A stretch of DNA of 64,000 bases, taken from an uncultured Verrucomicrobiota bacterium. GTDB taxonomy: Bacteria > Verrucomicrobiota > Kiritimatiellia > CAIQIC01 > Lenti-01. Location of the stretch: the NCBI GenBank assembly GCA_937872095.1, contig CALMNW010000076.1, forward strand, positions 111,187 to 175,186. The letters run 5' to 3'. Below the pieces are notes generated by a model that made no database searches, was not told the origin of the DNA, and saw only the letters and a list, made by a program, of their open reading frames with translations. The position numbers were made by a program, and so were the translations under genes. How positions within the stretch are numbered: position 1 is the first letter of the stretch; each line of letters starts with the position of its first letter. Positions 7,400 through 16,617 of the stretch are shown piece after piece.

Positions 7400-9700
7400 T
7401 CAGTCTGTCACGGAAGGCCCGTCGGATTCAACCCGAATGATGATCCGCCGCAATTGCACGCCCAGATCGGGGGGATAGCCGCGCAAGCCGTCTTTGGCCG
7501 GATCATACGGGCGATCCACGCGAAACGAATAGATGCCGGTTGCTTTGCGATCCCCGTCGTTCCGGGGCCGTTCGCATTCCCCTTGCGCGGTCGCGGCGCC
7601 CGCCGGAAATTCCAAGCCGATCTCCCGGCCGCCCCACGGCGGCGTCACCCGCAAGATTTGCTTTGTCCACTCCGCAGCGGGCGGCGACCACGATCCTTCG
7701 GCCCGGAGCATCGCGCGCCCGCCCTTTTCCGGGATCGGGCCGACGATACCGCTACCCTGCCGGGTCCAGGCGGCTCCCTTCCGGACCGGGCCCCAAGAAC
7801 CGCGCAGACCGACCGGACTGCCGTCCAGCACTTTGTCTTGGGCAGCCGTTTCGCCCGGCGCCAGAGGCACCGCCCGCAAAAAGACGTTTTGCACGATCCG
7901 TTCGCCGGGTTCCGCCGGGAAAAAGGCTCGGGTCCGCACCACGGGGAATCGACCCGTCGCCGCAAAAACCGGTTCCAGCCGCAGGCCGTCTTCCAAGGCG
8001 GTCGGCGACCACGAGGTGGCTATCCAGACTTCTTCGGTTTGCGCCAGCGCAGAGATCCAGCCGGCAACGTCCGGCCAATGTGGGTCCGCCCCCTCCCCCA
8101 GTCCCAGCACCCGGTGCTTCAAGCCCGCCGCATAGGGCACGCTGTGAGCATAATAGTCGAACACGATCCGCCGATCCGTTCCCAGACGTTGCGCGACGGT
8201 TTCGGCCCATTCGGTCGCGCCGCGATCGTTGACCGTGAAATAGGCCGTCGGCCAGCGAAAGACGTTGGCCCCGCCCGCCAGCAGCGCCACGAACGCAACC
8301 ACCGTCTTTCCTTTCGTTCCGGACATGCCGGCCAGCGCCGCCGACGCCGGCGCGGCCAGCAAGGCGATGCCCATCAGCACCACCGGCAGGAAGCGCCGTT
8401 GGCTCCACAGCCCGACCGGAATTTCCACGCCCTTGACGAACAAGAACAGCAGCGACGCCCAGCAAAGGGCCACCAGCCAAAACCGCTCCCGGATGGGTCT
8501 CCCCTCGAGCAAAACCGTACCGGCCGCGGCCAAGGCCAACAGCCCGTACGGCCAGCGGATTCCGCTCCACGTGGAAACGGCGCCGGAACGCAACGTCGCG
8601 CCAACGCCGCCCGGCAGCAGGACCATCAGCAGCAACGGCAGCGCGCCCAGCGCCAACCAGCCCCACGGGGAGGCCGCGCGGTCCCTCTTCCGAATCCAGG
8701 CGCGGACGGCAGGAGAAAATCCGGCGCACACGGCCAACAAAGACAAGAGCGCCATTCCGACCAGCGCCAGCGCCAAAGCCCGATGTTCCGGCACGGAAAA
8801 CACCATTTGCTTCAGCGTCGCCCAGCGCGTCCAATCCCCGTACGGTTGGCAAACCCAGCGCGTCAGCGCCCAGAACGGGAACGCGCCCGCGAGTCCGCCC
8901 GCCGCCACGCCGAGGGCCGTTTTCGGATCGCGGCGTTCCAGCATCAAGCCCAGCGCCACGGGCGCGGAAAGCACGGCGAGCGTCGGATGATAGCCGACCG
9001 CGAGCCCCAGCGCAAAACCCGCTCCGGCGGCCCAGCCGCCGCGCAGGGGACGCGCGGAAGCCGCCGCGACGACGGCGGCGATCAGCGCGGCGCCGACGGC
9101 CTCGGCGTAAAACCCGCGGAAAAACCACGCCGGCCAGGCCGTTCCCGCGATCAAGGCCGTCGCGACCACCGTCCCCCAGCCGCCCCCGGCCGAAAATCCC
9201 GCCGCCAAAACCAGTGCCAGCCACAGCGCCCCGACCAGCGGAACGAACCGTTCCGGGGACAGCGCGGGTTCAAGTCCCGCGGCCGCCAACGGCAGCACCG
9301 GCATGAAGTAGGGCGTCGTTTCGATTCCCTCCGGCCCTTCCAGTTGGAACGCGCGGTCGCGCGTCGGCCGGACCAGCGGATCGTCGCACAACCAGAAATC
9401 CCGCCGCAACGCGGGCGGCGTTTCGGCCATGACCGCATCCGGATCGTGGAATCCGCGACCCTCGGCAAACGCCTGCGCCATCTGGCGGTACGTCATGTCG
9501 TCCAGACCCGTGAAACGGTCGTCGTGCGGATAGAAAAAGAGAAACCCGGCGCCGATCCCCCACAACGCCACGCATCCCCAGCGGGCCCGGGCCGAAGCAG
9601 AGCGCCACCGGGAAACGAAAGCAGGCCGCATCCACGCCAGCAACGCCGCCAGCGGCAGCGCCGTCGCGCCCAGCAAGATCCACATCAATGACGACATCAT
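7400..9700 (-). CDS. Polytopic GT39/ArnT-like glycosyltransferase
   Basis: 766 residues. About ten or more hydrophobic segments span residues 5-490. A hydrophilic C-terminal domain of roughly 260 residues follows, rich in beta strands and probably periplasmic. The first periplasmic loop carries 'GLDDMTYRQMAQAFAEGRGF', where the paired acidic residues match the metal and acceptor site of polyprenyl-phosphate-sugar-dependent transferases such as protein mannosyltransferases and ArnT. The two-Met start (9700 or 9697) is close to the promoter gap shared with the divergent secreted-protein gene. It leads the minus-strand cluster that includes the GT2 making the likely lipid-linked donor. Confidence 0.75.
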   Translation of the reverse strand: MMSSLMWILLGATALPLAALLAWMRPAFVSRWRSASARARWGCVALWGIGAGFLFFYPHDDRFTGLDDMTYRQMAQAFAEGRGFHDPDAVMAETPPALRRDFWLCDDPLVRPTRDRAFQLEGPEGIETTPYFMPVLPLAAAGLEPALSPERFVPLVGALWLALVLAAGFSAGGGWGTVVATALIAGTAWPAWFFRGFYAEAVGAALIAAVVAAASARPLRGGWAAGAGFALGLAVGYHPTLAVLSAPVALGLMLERRDPKTALGVAAGGLAGAFPFWALTRWVCQPYGDWTRWATLKQMVFSVPEHRALALALVGMALLSLLAVCAGFSPAVRAWIRKRDRAASPWGWLALGALPLLLMVLLPGGVGATLRSGAVSTWSGIRWPYGLLALAAAGTVLLEGRPIRERFWLVALCWASLLFLFVKGVEIPVGLWSQRRFLPVVLMGIALLAAPASAALAGMSGTKGKTVVAFVALLAGGANVFRWPTAYFTVNDRGATEWAETVAQRLGTDRRIVFDYYAHSVPYAAGLKHRVLGLGEGADPHWPDVAGWISALAQTEEVWIATSWSPTALEDGLRLEPVFAATGRFPVVRTRAFFPAEPGERIVQNVFLRAVPLAPGETAAQDKVLDGSPVGLRGSWGPVRKGAAWTRQGSGIVGPIPEKGGRAMLRAEGSWSPPAAEWTKQILRVTPPWGGREIGLEFPAGAATAQGECERPRNDGDRKATGIYSFRVDRPYDPAKDGLRGYPPDLGVQLRRIIIRVESDGPSVTD

Positions 9701-9846
9701 GGTTCAGCGCATTCGGCCGCGGCGACGGAACCTCCGCAACACGGCCTTGATCGCCCGGCCACTGTAGGGCATTCGCGGCGCCGAAGCAATGCAAAGCCCA
9801 AACGCCATCGCCCCGTTTCTCCGCGCCGCCATTTTCGTTTTGAGGA

Positions 9847-9875
9847 TTGACTGGTGATGCGAACGCCGATAAACA
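9847..9875 (+). promoter_or_regulatory. Candidate sigma70-type promoter of the first secreted-protein gene
   Basis: TTGACT and TAAACA are separated by exactly 17 bases, about 90 bases upstream of the ATG at 9964. The equivalent position upstream of the duplicated gene at 14604 also has TTGACA and a -10-like hexamer. The preceding bases (GAGGATTGAC versus GAAGATTGAC) are conserved between the two. Confidence 0.4.
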
Positions 9876-9963
9876 TGGCCCCCTCGCGCCAACCGGATTT
9901 CGCCGGGCGACGAGAACTCGGCCCGCCCTCCATCGAAATGAACTGCAGCAAAGGACGACGCAG

Positions 9964-11898
9964 ATGAAAAACACCTGGATGACCTTCGGCTTGGCCACCC
10001 TTTTGGCGCAATCGGCAGTTGCGGAACCGGAGACCAAGATCGGGGAAGTCAACGGCGTCGTTTCGATGGAAGCCGAGAGCTACACGTCGCAATCGGGCTA
10101 TGCCCGCTATGCGAACGGCGACGCGTCGGGAGCGGCGGTGATGCGGGCGGACGGGGCCGACAACAGCAGCTTGAATTTCCAATTCACGGTTCAGCAAGCC
10201 GGCACGTGGTACGTCTGGATCCGCGCCTACGCCACGGCCGACGTCAACAACGGCTATCGGCTGGGCTTGGACAATGCGGTTTTGGGGGAGATCTACCTGA
10301 AGAAAATCGGCTGGAGCTGGCTGCCGGAATGGCTGAACGGCGAGAGCCACGCGAGTCCGGTCACCATCACCCTGACGGCCGGAAGCCACGTGCTGAAAAT
10401 CCTCAAGCGAAAGATCGAAAATCCGCTGATCGACAAGATCGTGCTGACCCGGACCGCCGAAGCGCCGACGGGCTACGGACCGGCCCCCACGGGGCTCGTT
10501 CCGGCGGCGTTGGCCATCAGCCCGGCCAGCGCGGCCATTCCCTTCGGCGGCGCGACCGGCCGCCGGATCGCCGTTGCCGCCAACGTGCCGTGGACGGCCA
10601 CGGCCAGCGCGGCGTGGATCCGGATCGTCTCCGGCGCGGCGGGAGCGACCAACGGAACCGTGACCTACAACGTCGCCGCCAATACGGGCGGCGCGCGCTC
10701 CGGCACCCTCGCGGTTTCCGGCGGCGGCCTCACCCGGGTTTTCACGATCAGCCAAAGCGCCGCGACGATCTTGACCCTCGCTCCCGCCAGCACGTGGGCC
10801 CCCGGCGCCGGGGCGAACGGCCGGCAGATTTCGATCGTCGCCAACGCGACCTGGACCGCGACGATCGACGATCCGTGGATTTCCGTGGCGTCGTTCGCCT
10901 GGGGCCCCGCCACGACCAAGATGACGTTCGACGTCCTGCCGAACGCCGGCCGGGCCTTCCGCACGGGCACCGTCACGGTTTCCGGCGGCGGCCTCGTCCG
11001 GACGCACAAGGTGAACCAGTGGCCGCGCCCCACCCATCCGCGCGTGTCGGCCGACGGGGACGTCGACGGGGATTTCGAGGCGGACGTCGCCGTCTTCCAT
11101 CCGGCGTCGGGCACGTGGAACCTGCTGTTCAGCACCGGCGCCCGCGCGACCCTGCATTTCGGCTGGAGCGAGACCTTGCCCGTCCCGGCGGACTACGACG
11201 GCGACGGCATGGCGGATTTCGCCGTGTACCATCCCGCCACCGGCAACTGGCACTTCTTCTATAGCTCAGGCGGAGCCCGCACGATCCAGTTCGGCTGGCG
11301 CGAAACCGTGCCCGTGCCGGGCGACTACGACGGCGACGGCAAGGCGGATCTGGCCGTCTACCATCCCGCGGAGGGGCGCTGGTATTTCCTGTGCAGCGCG
11401 GCCGGACGCTACAGCGTGAAATGGGGCTGGTCGACGACCGTGCCCGTCCCGGCCGATTACGACGGCGACGGCGCGACCGACGTCGGCGTCTACCATCCCG
11501 CCACGGGCAATTGGAGCATTCTGCCCTCGTCCTTCCCGGCCATCGGTCCGATCCAGGTGCAATGGGGCTGGTCGGAAGCGGTGCCGGTGCCCGCGGACTA
11601 CAACGGCGACGGCAAGGCCGACTTCGCCGTCTTCCACCGGGCGACCGGAAACTGGCACGTCTCCTACTCCGGCGGCGGCACGGCCACGCAGCAGTTCGGC
11701 TGGCAATCCACGGTGCCGGTCCCGGCGGACTACGACGGCGACGGCGCCGCCGATTGGGCCGTCTACCATCCCGCGACCGGCGATTGGCACGTCCTCAAAT
11801 CGACCACCGGGGGCATTCGGGTGCAGAACTGGGGCTGGAGCACGGCGACGCCCACCCTGCTCTATCCGCTGATCCATGCCTGGTTCGATCTGCCCTGA
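9964..11898 (+). CDS. Secreted CBM-like, BACON and FG-GAP-like repeat protein (copy 1)
   Basis: 644 residues with a signal peptide ending near residue 20 (SAVA). Residues about 25-160 resemble a CBM6/CBM35 carbohydrate-binding jelly roll ('VSMEAESYTSQSG', 'GTWYVWIRAYA', 'IDKIVLTR'). Two BACON domains follow (about 175-265 and 270-355, each with 'WTAT...W I' and 'GTVTV..G'). Six repeats of about 45 residues then carry the DxDxDG loop, and the protein ends LLYPLIHAWFDLP. No catalytic domain is evident, so it is likely a binding protein. The start has AAGGACG upstream. The last 1.05 kb is identical to the gene at 14604. Confidence 0.85.
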   Translation: MKNTWMTFGLATLLAQSAVAEPETKIGEVNGVVSMEAESYTSQSGYARYANGDASGAAVMRADGADNSSLNFQFTVQQAGTWYVWIRAYATADVNNGYRLGLDNAVLGEIYLKKIGWSWLPEWLNGESHASPVTITLTAGSHVLKILKRKIENPLIDKIVLTRTAEAPTGYGPAPTGLVPAALAISPASAAIPFGGATGRRIAVAANVPWTATASAAWIRIVSGAAGATNGTVTYNVAANTGGARSGTLAVSGGGLTRVFTISQSAATILTLAPASTWAPGAGANGRQISIVANATWTATIDDPWISVASFAWGPATTKMTFDVLPNAGRAFRTGTVTVSGGGLVRTHKVNQWPRPTHPRVSADGDVDGDFEADVAVFHPASGTWNLLFSTGARATLHFGWSETLPVPADYDGDGMADFAVYHPATGNWHFFYSSGGARTIQFGWRETVPVPGDYDGDGKADLAVYHPAEGRWYFLCSAAGRYSVKWGWSTTVPVPADYDGDGATDVGVYHPATGNWSILPSSFPAIGPIQVQWGWSEAVPVPADYNGDGKADFAVFHRATGNWHVSYSGGGTATQQFGWQSTVPVPADYDGDGAADWAVYHPATGDWHVLKSTTGGIRVQNWGWSTATPTLLYPLIHAWFDLP

Positions 11899-11902
11899 GC
11901 CG
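10847..11902 (+). repeat. 1056-bp direct repeat, copy 1
   Basis: Read line by line, this segment shows no difference from 15487-16542 at a constant offset of 4640 bases. It covers the second BACON domain, all six repeats, the stop codon and four bases beyond. Differences begin immediately on both sides. Confidence 0.9.
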
Positions 11903-12095
11903 AATTATCTCTTCGCAACGAAAATCGACCGAACCCCCATTGGCCAGACGGGGTTGCGCCCTTTCCTCGCCATCCATCTCCCCGGCAGGGCAAATTAAAC
12001 CTTTTTATTCCCGGCCGGATAGGTTAGCCAAAATAAAACCCTTCCGGGAAAAACTGCAGCGCGACATGACCGAACCTGAAACGAAACGAGAGAAC

Positions 12096-14369
12096 ATGAA
12101 TTTGAACCGGCGGTTAAAACGACTCCTTTTCGCCGCCGCGACGTATCTCGGCCTGACGATGGCCGGCACGGCCGCCACGTACGTGCGGTGCGCCATCCTG
12201 CAGTTCAACGAGCACTATCCCGACGAAGTGACGATCGATGCCGATCGCCTGGCGGCCCAAATCCGCCAAGCGGCGAACAACGGCGCCAAAATCATCGTGG
12301 CGCCCGAAAATTGCCTCTATCGATACGAGCCGTGGTCCCAAAACGGAGTGACCCAAGACCAGTTGGCCGCCTATTTCAATCCAATGGTCGCGAAATTTTC
12401 GGCGCTCGCGGCCGAGTTGAAGGTCTGCCTCGTCATCGGATTGCGCGAACCGTCGGGCCTGCCCAAATCCATTTACCAAAGCGCCGTGTTCCTGGGCCCG
12501 GACGGCTCGTTGCTCAAAAAATACCGCAAACGCGTTCCGTCCGGCGCGGAAGATAATTTCACCGAGCCCGGAGGAGACGACTTCACCCCCTTCCAAACGC
12601 CCTACGGCAAAGTCTGGATGCAGATTTGCAAGGACATGGATGGCGACCTGTATACCTATGGCATGCCCACCGACATCGATCTCTTCATCGGCCTCAGCAA
12701 GGATCCCTCTCTGGGTTGGGCCAAGGTCGTGGGCGGGTGCCAGAAGGCCCGCTGCTACGGCATCGGTTCGAACTGGGGCACGGGGGGGAACAGCGGATTC
12801 GTGAATCCCTCCGGCGGCGTCGTAGCGGCGGCCGGGGTCGGGGAAACGATCCTCTACGCGAACCTGCCCCTGCCGTTTCTGTCGCCCGATGCCTACGAGC
12901 CGGACGATTCCATCTCCGCGGCCAAATCGATCGGCAACGGCCAGACGCAGTCCCGGTCCATCCACGTGGCCGGCGATACGGATTGGGCGAAGTTCGTCGT
13001 GGGCGCCAGCGGCGCGCGCAACGTGCGGATCGAGACCGCCGGCGCGAGCGGCGACACCCAGCTGTGGCTGTGCCGGGCAAACGGCACGCTGGTCGCCTTC
13101 GACGACAACGGCGGCGGCGGCGCCTTCTCGCTCATCGCGCTTTCTTCCCTGCCGGCCGGAACCTATTACGTCAAGATCCGGGATTACGGAAACAACGGCA
13201 CGATTCCGGCCTACACCCTGAAGGCCAGCTGGACCGTCGACCGCCTCGCGGTCAGCCCAACGACCATCAATGTCCCGGCGACCATGGGGGACCGGGCGAT
13301 TTCGGTTTCCGCCAACGTCGCGTGGACGGCGGCGGCCAATCAACCGTGGATCACGATTATGGGCGGCGCAAAGGGTACCGGCAGCGGAACGGTGACCTAC
13401 CGCGTGGCGGCCAATGCCGACGTGGTCCGTTCGGGCACGATCACGGTTGCGGGCGGAGGACTCAGCCGCACCTTCACGGTAAACCAATGGCCGGAGCCGA
13501 CGATGCCGGGCGTCACGGCCCGGGGCGACATCGACGGCGACGGCAAGGCGGACCCGACGGTTTTCCATCCCGAATCGGGAAACTGGCACATCTCCTTCAG
13601 CACGGGAGCCCAGTGGATCGTGCCGTGGGGCTGGTCGGCGACGATACCGGTGGCCGCGGACTACGACGGCGACGGCATGCGCGGCTTCGGCGCGTACCAT
13701 CCGGCCACCGGCAACTGGCATATCCAGGAAAGCGGCAAGATTCGAACCCGAACCGTCCAGTTCGGCTGGAGCGAGACCGTGCCGTTGCCGGGCGACTACG
13801 ACGGCGACGGCAAGGCGGATCTGGCGGTCTTCCATCAAAAAACGGGGCGCTGGTACTTTCTATGCACGACGGCGGGACGCTACAGCGTAAAATGGGGCTG
13901 GGCGACGACGATTCCCGTGCCGGCGGACTACGACGGCGACGGGGTCATCGACGTCGCCGTCTATCATCCCGCTTCCGGCCAGTGGAGCATTTTGCCTTCT
14001 TCCTTCCCGGCCATCGGTCCGATCCAAAAGCAGTGGGGCTGGAGTTCGGCGGTGCCCGTGCCGGCGGACTACGACAGCGACGGCAAGGCGGACATCGCCG
14101 TCTTCCATCGGGCAAGCGGCACGTGGCACGTCTCCTACTCGGGCGGCGGCAGCCTGACCAAGTCCTTCGGCTGGTCCGCGACGACCCCCGTGGCGGCGGA
14201 CTACGACGGCGACGGCGCCGCCGATCTGGCCGTCTACCATCCCGACTTCGGCAACTGGCACATCCTCAAATCGACCACCGGCAGCTCCATCTTGAAAAAT
14301 TGGGGCTGGAGTTCGGCGAAACCGAAGCTCCTGAACACCCTGATCCATTCCTGGTTCGACTTGCCTTGA
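12096..14369 (+). CDS. Secreted nitrilase-fold amidohydrolase with PPC, BACON and FG-GAP-like repeats
   Basis: 757 residues. The start at 12096 is preceded by ACGAGAGA; an ATG 30 bases earlier is possible. A signal peptide covers residues 1-27. Residues about 28-270 form a carbon-nitrogen hydrolase with the complete triad: Glu71 (APEN), Lys145 (YRKR) and Cys178 (QICKD). A PPC-like domain ('YEPDDS', 'DTDWAKF', 'AGTYYVKI') spans about 275-385, then one BACON domain, six FG-GAP-like repeats and the tail LIHSWFDLP. Nitrilase-superfamily enzymes are mostly cytosolic, so an exported form on a display scaffold is unusual. The substrate (nitrile, amide or N-carbamoyl) is unknown. Confidence 0.88.
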   Translation: MNLNRRLKRLLFAAATYLGLTMAGTAATYVRCAILQFNEHYPDEVTIDADRLAAQIRQAANNGAKIIVAPENCLYRYEPWSQNGVTQDQLAAYFNPMVAKFSALAAELKVCLVIGLREPSGLPKSIYQSAVFLGPDGSLLKKYRKRVPSGAEDNFTEPGGDDFTPFQTPYGKVWMQICKDMDGDLYTYGMPTDIDLFIGLSKDPSLGWAKVVGGCQKARCYGIGSNWGTGGNSGFVNPSGGVVAAAGVGETILYANLPLPFLSPDAYEPDDSISAAKSIGNGQTQSRSIHVAGDTDWAKFVVGASGARNVRIETAGASGDTQLWLCRANGTLVAFDDNGGGGAFSLIALSSLPAGTYYVKIRDYGNNGTIPAYTLKASWTVDRLAVSPTTINVPATMGDRAISVSANVAWTAAANQPWITIMGGAKGTGSGTVTYRVAANADVVRSGTITVAGGGLSRTFTVNQWPEPTMPGVTARGDIDGDGKADPTVFHPESGNWHISFSTGAQWIVPWGWSATIPVAADYDGDGMRGFGAYHPATGNWHIQESGKIRTRTVQFGWSETVPLPGDYDGDGKADLAVFHQKTGRWYFLCTTAGRYSVKWGWATTIPVPADYDGDGVIDVAVYHPASGQWSILPSSFPAIGPIQKQWGWSSAVPVPADYDSDGKADIAVFHRASGTWHVSYSGGGSLTKSFGWSATTPVAADYDGDGAADLAVYHPDFGNWHILKSTTGSSILKNWGWSSAKPKLLNTLIHSWFDLP

Positions 14370-14461
14370 GCCGGCTCCGGCCGCGTCCCTGTCCAAAAGC
14401 CCATTCCTTCCGCTCCCGATGCGCCCGGGCGGCTTGCGCACGCGTTCTTTCGCTTTGAAGA

Positions 14462-14489
14462 TTGACAGGGCTTGGGCCGCCAATGAATA
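14462..14489 (+). promoter_or_regulatory. Candidate sigma70-type promoter of the duplicated secreted-protein gene
   Basis: TTGACA is followed after 16 bases by TGAATA (or after 17 by GAATAT), about 115 bases before the ATG at 14604. The position and flanking bases parallel the candidate upstream of the gene at 9964, suggesting the promoter was duplicated with the gene. Confidence 0.4.
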
Positions 14490-14603
14490 TGCCCCCCTGC
14501 AAAACGCGGACAGGCGGCAGGCGCAAGCGACGCGATCTTTCCGCACGGCAAAACTCGCCGGCTTTCGTTCCATCGGGCCGGACCACATCAAAGGACGACG
14601 CAG

Positions 14604-16538
14604 ATGAAAAACACGTGGATGACCCTTGGCTTGGCAATCCTTTTGGCGCAATCGGCGCTGGCCGATTCAGGGGCCAAGGCCATGGAAATCGGCGGCGTCG
14701 TTTCGGTGGAAGCCGAGAACTACACGTCGCAATCGGGCTTTGTCCGCTATGCGAACACCGGCGCGTCGGGAGGGGCGGCGATGAGGCCCGACGGCGACAG
14801 CAGCAGCACGCTCAATTTCGAAATCGAAATCCAGAATGCCGGCACGTGGTACGTCTGGATCCGCACGTATGCGGACGGCGACTTGAGCAACGGGCTGAGA
14901 CTGGGAGTGGACGACACCCTCGTGGGCAACGTGTATCTGAAAAAAGTCGGGTGGAGCTGGCTGCCGGAATGGCTGCTGCCCGAAGACCAGCACCAGGGCC
15001 CGCTCACGGTGAATTTGTCGGCGGGCACCCACGTGCTCTCGATCATCAAATGGAAAATCGTGACTCCGCTGGTCGACAAAATCGTGCTGACCCGCTCCTC
15101 CCAGCCTCCCTCGGGATTTGGACCGGCGGAGACGGCGACCCCGCCGCCGGCGATCGCCATCAGTCCGGCCAGCGCGGACGTTCCCTTCGGCGGCGCGACC
15201 GGCCGCCGGATCGCGGTTGCCGCCAACGGGCCGTGGACGGCCACGGCCGGCGCGGCGTGGATCCGAATCGTTTCCGGCGCGGCGGGAGCGACCAACGGAA
15301 CCGTCGTCTTCAACGTGGCGTCCAATGCGGGTGCCGCGCGCTCCGGCACCCTCACGGTTTCCGGCGGCGGCCTCACCCGGGTTTTCACGGTCCGCCAAGG
15401 CGCCGCCCTGCTGCTTCTCGAACCCGCCAGCACCTGGGCCCCCGGCGCCGGAGCGAACGGCCGGCAGATTTCGATCGTCGCCAACACGACCTGGACCGCG
15501 ACGATCGACGATCCGTGGATTTCCGTGGCGTCGTTCGCCTGGGGCCCCGCCACGACCAAGATGACGTTCGACGTCCTGCCGAACGCCGGCCGGGCCTTCC
15601 GCACGGGCACCGTCACGGTTTCCGGCGGCGGCCTCGTCCGGACGCACAAGGTGAACCAGTGGCCGCGCCCCACCCATCCGCGCGTGTCGGCCGACGGGGA
15701 CGTCGACGGGGATTTCGAGGCGGACGTCGCCGTCTTCCATCCGGCGTCGGGCACGTGGAACCTGCTGTTCAGCACCGGCGCCCGCGCGACCCTGCATTTC
15801 GGCTGGAGCGAGACCTTGCCCGTCCCGGCGGACTACGACGGCGACGGCATGGCGGATTTCGCCGTGTACCATCCCGCCACCGGCAACTGGCACTTCTTCT
15901 ATAGCTCAGGCGGAGCCCGCACGATCCAGTTCGGCTGGCGCGAAACCGTGCCCGTGCCGGGCGACTACGACGGCGACGGCAAGGCGGATCTGGCCGTCTA
16001 CCATCCCGCGGAGGGGCGCTGGTATTTCCTGTGCAGCGCGGCCGGACGCTACAGCGTGAAATGGGGCTGGTCGACGACCGTGCCCGTCCCGGCCGATTAC
16101 GACGGCGACGGCGCGACCGACGTCGGCGTCTACCATCCCGCCACGGGCAATTGGAGCATTCTGCCCTCGTCCTTCCCGGCCATCGGTCCGATCCAGGTGC
16201 AATGGGGCTGGTCGGAAGCGGTGCCGGTGCCCGCGGACTACAACGGCGACGGCAAGGCCGACTTCGCCGTCTTCCACCGGGCGACCGGAAACTGGCACGT
16301 CTCCTACTCCGGCGGCGGCACGGCCACGCAGCAGTTCGGCTGGCAATCCACGGTGCCGGTCCCGGCGGACTACGACGGCGACGGCGCCGCCGATTGGGCC
16401 GTCTACCATCCCGCGACCGGCGATTGGCACGTCCTCAAATCGACCACCGGGGGCATTCGGGTGCAGAACTGGGGCTGGAGCACGGCGACGCCCACCCTGC
16501 TCTATCCGCTGATCCATGCCTGGTTCGATCTGCCCTGA
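14604..16538 (+). CDS. Secreted CBM-like, BACON and FG-GAP-like repeat protein (copy 2)
   Basis: 644 residues, exactly the length of the paralogue at 9964 with the same architecture: signal peptide, CBM6/35-like domain, two BACON domains, six repeats and tail LIHAWFDLP. The N-terminal half has diverged (for example the 'LLPEDQHQGP' loop replaces 'LNGESHASP'), while the C-terminal half is identical at the DNA level. The ribosome site AAAGGACGACGCAG is shared with copy 1. Divergence limited to the binding domain is consistent with altered ligand preference, or with later conversion of the repeat half. Confidence 0.85.
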   Translation: MKNTWMTLGLAILLAQSALADSGAKAMEIGGVVSVEAENYTSQSGFVRYANTGASGGAAMRPDGDSSSTLNFEIEIQNAGTWYVWIRTYADGDLSNGLRLGVDDTLVGNVYLKKVGWSWLPEWLLPEDQHQGPLTVNLSAGTHVLSIIKWKIVTPLVDKIVLTRSSQPPSGFGPAETATPPPAIAISPASADVPFGGATGRRIAVAANGPWTATAGAAWIRIVSGAAGATNGTVVFNVASNAGAARSGTLTVSGGGLTRVFTVRQGAALLLLEPASTWAPGAGANGRQISIVANTTWTATIDDPWISVASFAWGPATTKMTFDVLPNAGRAFRTGTVTVSGGGLVRTHKVNQWPRPTHPRVSADGDVDGDFEADVAVFHPASGTWNLLFSTGARATLHFGWSETLPVPADYDGDGMADFAVYHPATGNWHFFYSSGGARTIQFGWRETVPVPGDYDGDGKADLAVYHPAEGRWYFLCSAAGRYSVKWGWSTTVPVPADYDGDGATDVGVYHPATGNWSILPSSFPAIGPIQVQWGWSEAVPVPADYNGDGKADFAVFHRATGNWHVSYSGGGTATQQFGWQSTVPVPADYDGDGAADWAVYHPATGDWHVLKSTTGGIRVQNWGWSTATPTLLYPLIHAWFDLP

Positions 16539-16542
16539 GCCG
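15487..16542 (+). repeat. 1056-bp direct repeat, copy 2
   Basis: Counterpart of 10847-11902. The boundaries lie at a G/A difference (10846 versus 15486) on the left and four bases after the stop codon on the right. It is fully coding except for those four bases. Confidence 0.9.
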
Positions 16543-16560
16543 CCATCCATCCCGCAAATG

Positions 16561-16595
16561 AAAAGCCGGGATTCCGGTCGACCCGGAATCCCGGC
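16561..16595 (-). terminator. Rho-independent terminator of the methyltransferase gene
   Basis: A 13-bp perfect stem (16565-16577 with 16583-16595) has a five-base loop and is followed by TTTT on the minus strand. It lies between convergent genes and could stop plus-strand readthrough as well, although there is no T run on that side. Confidence 0.8.
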
Positions 16596-16617
16596 GGACG
16601 GGAAGCCCTGAACGGAT

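Noticed and set aside
7151..9691. Plus-strand 846-codon frame opposite the GT39-like gene
   Set aside because: Low-complexity Arg/Gln/Pro translation; the minus strand has clear membrane helices and the DD loop.
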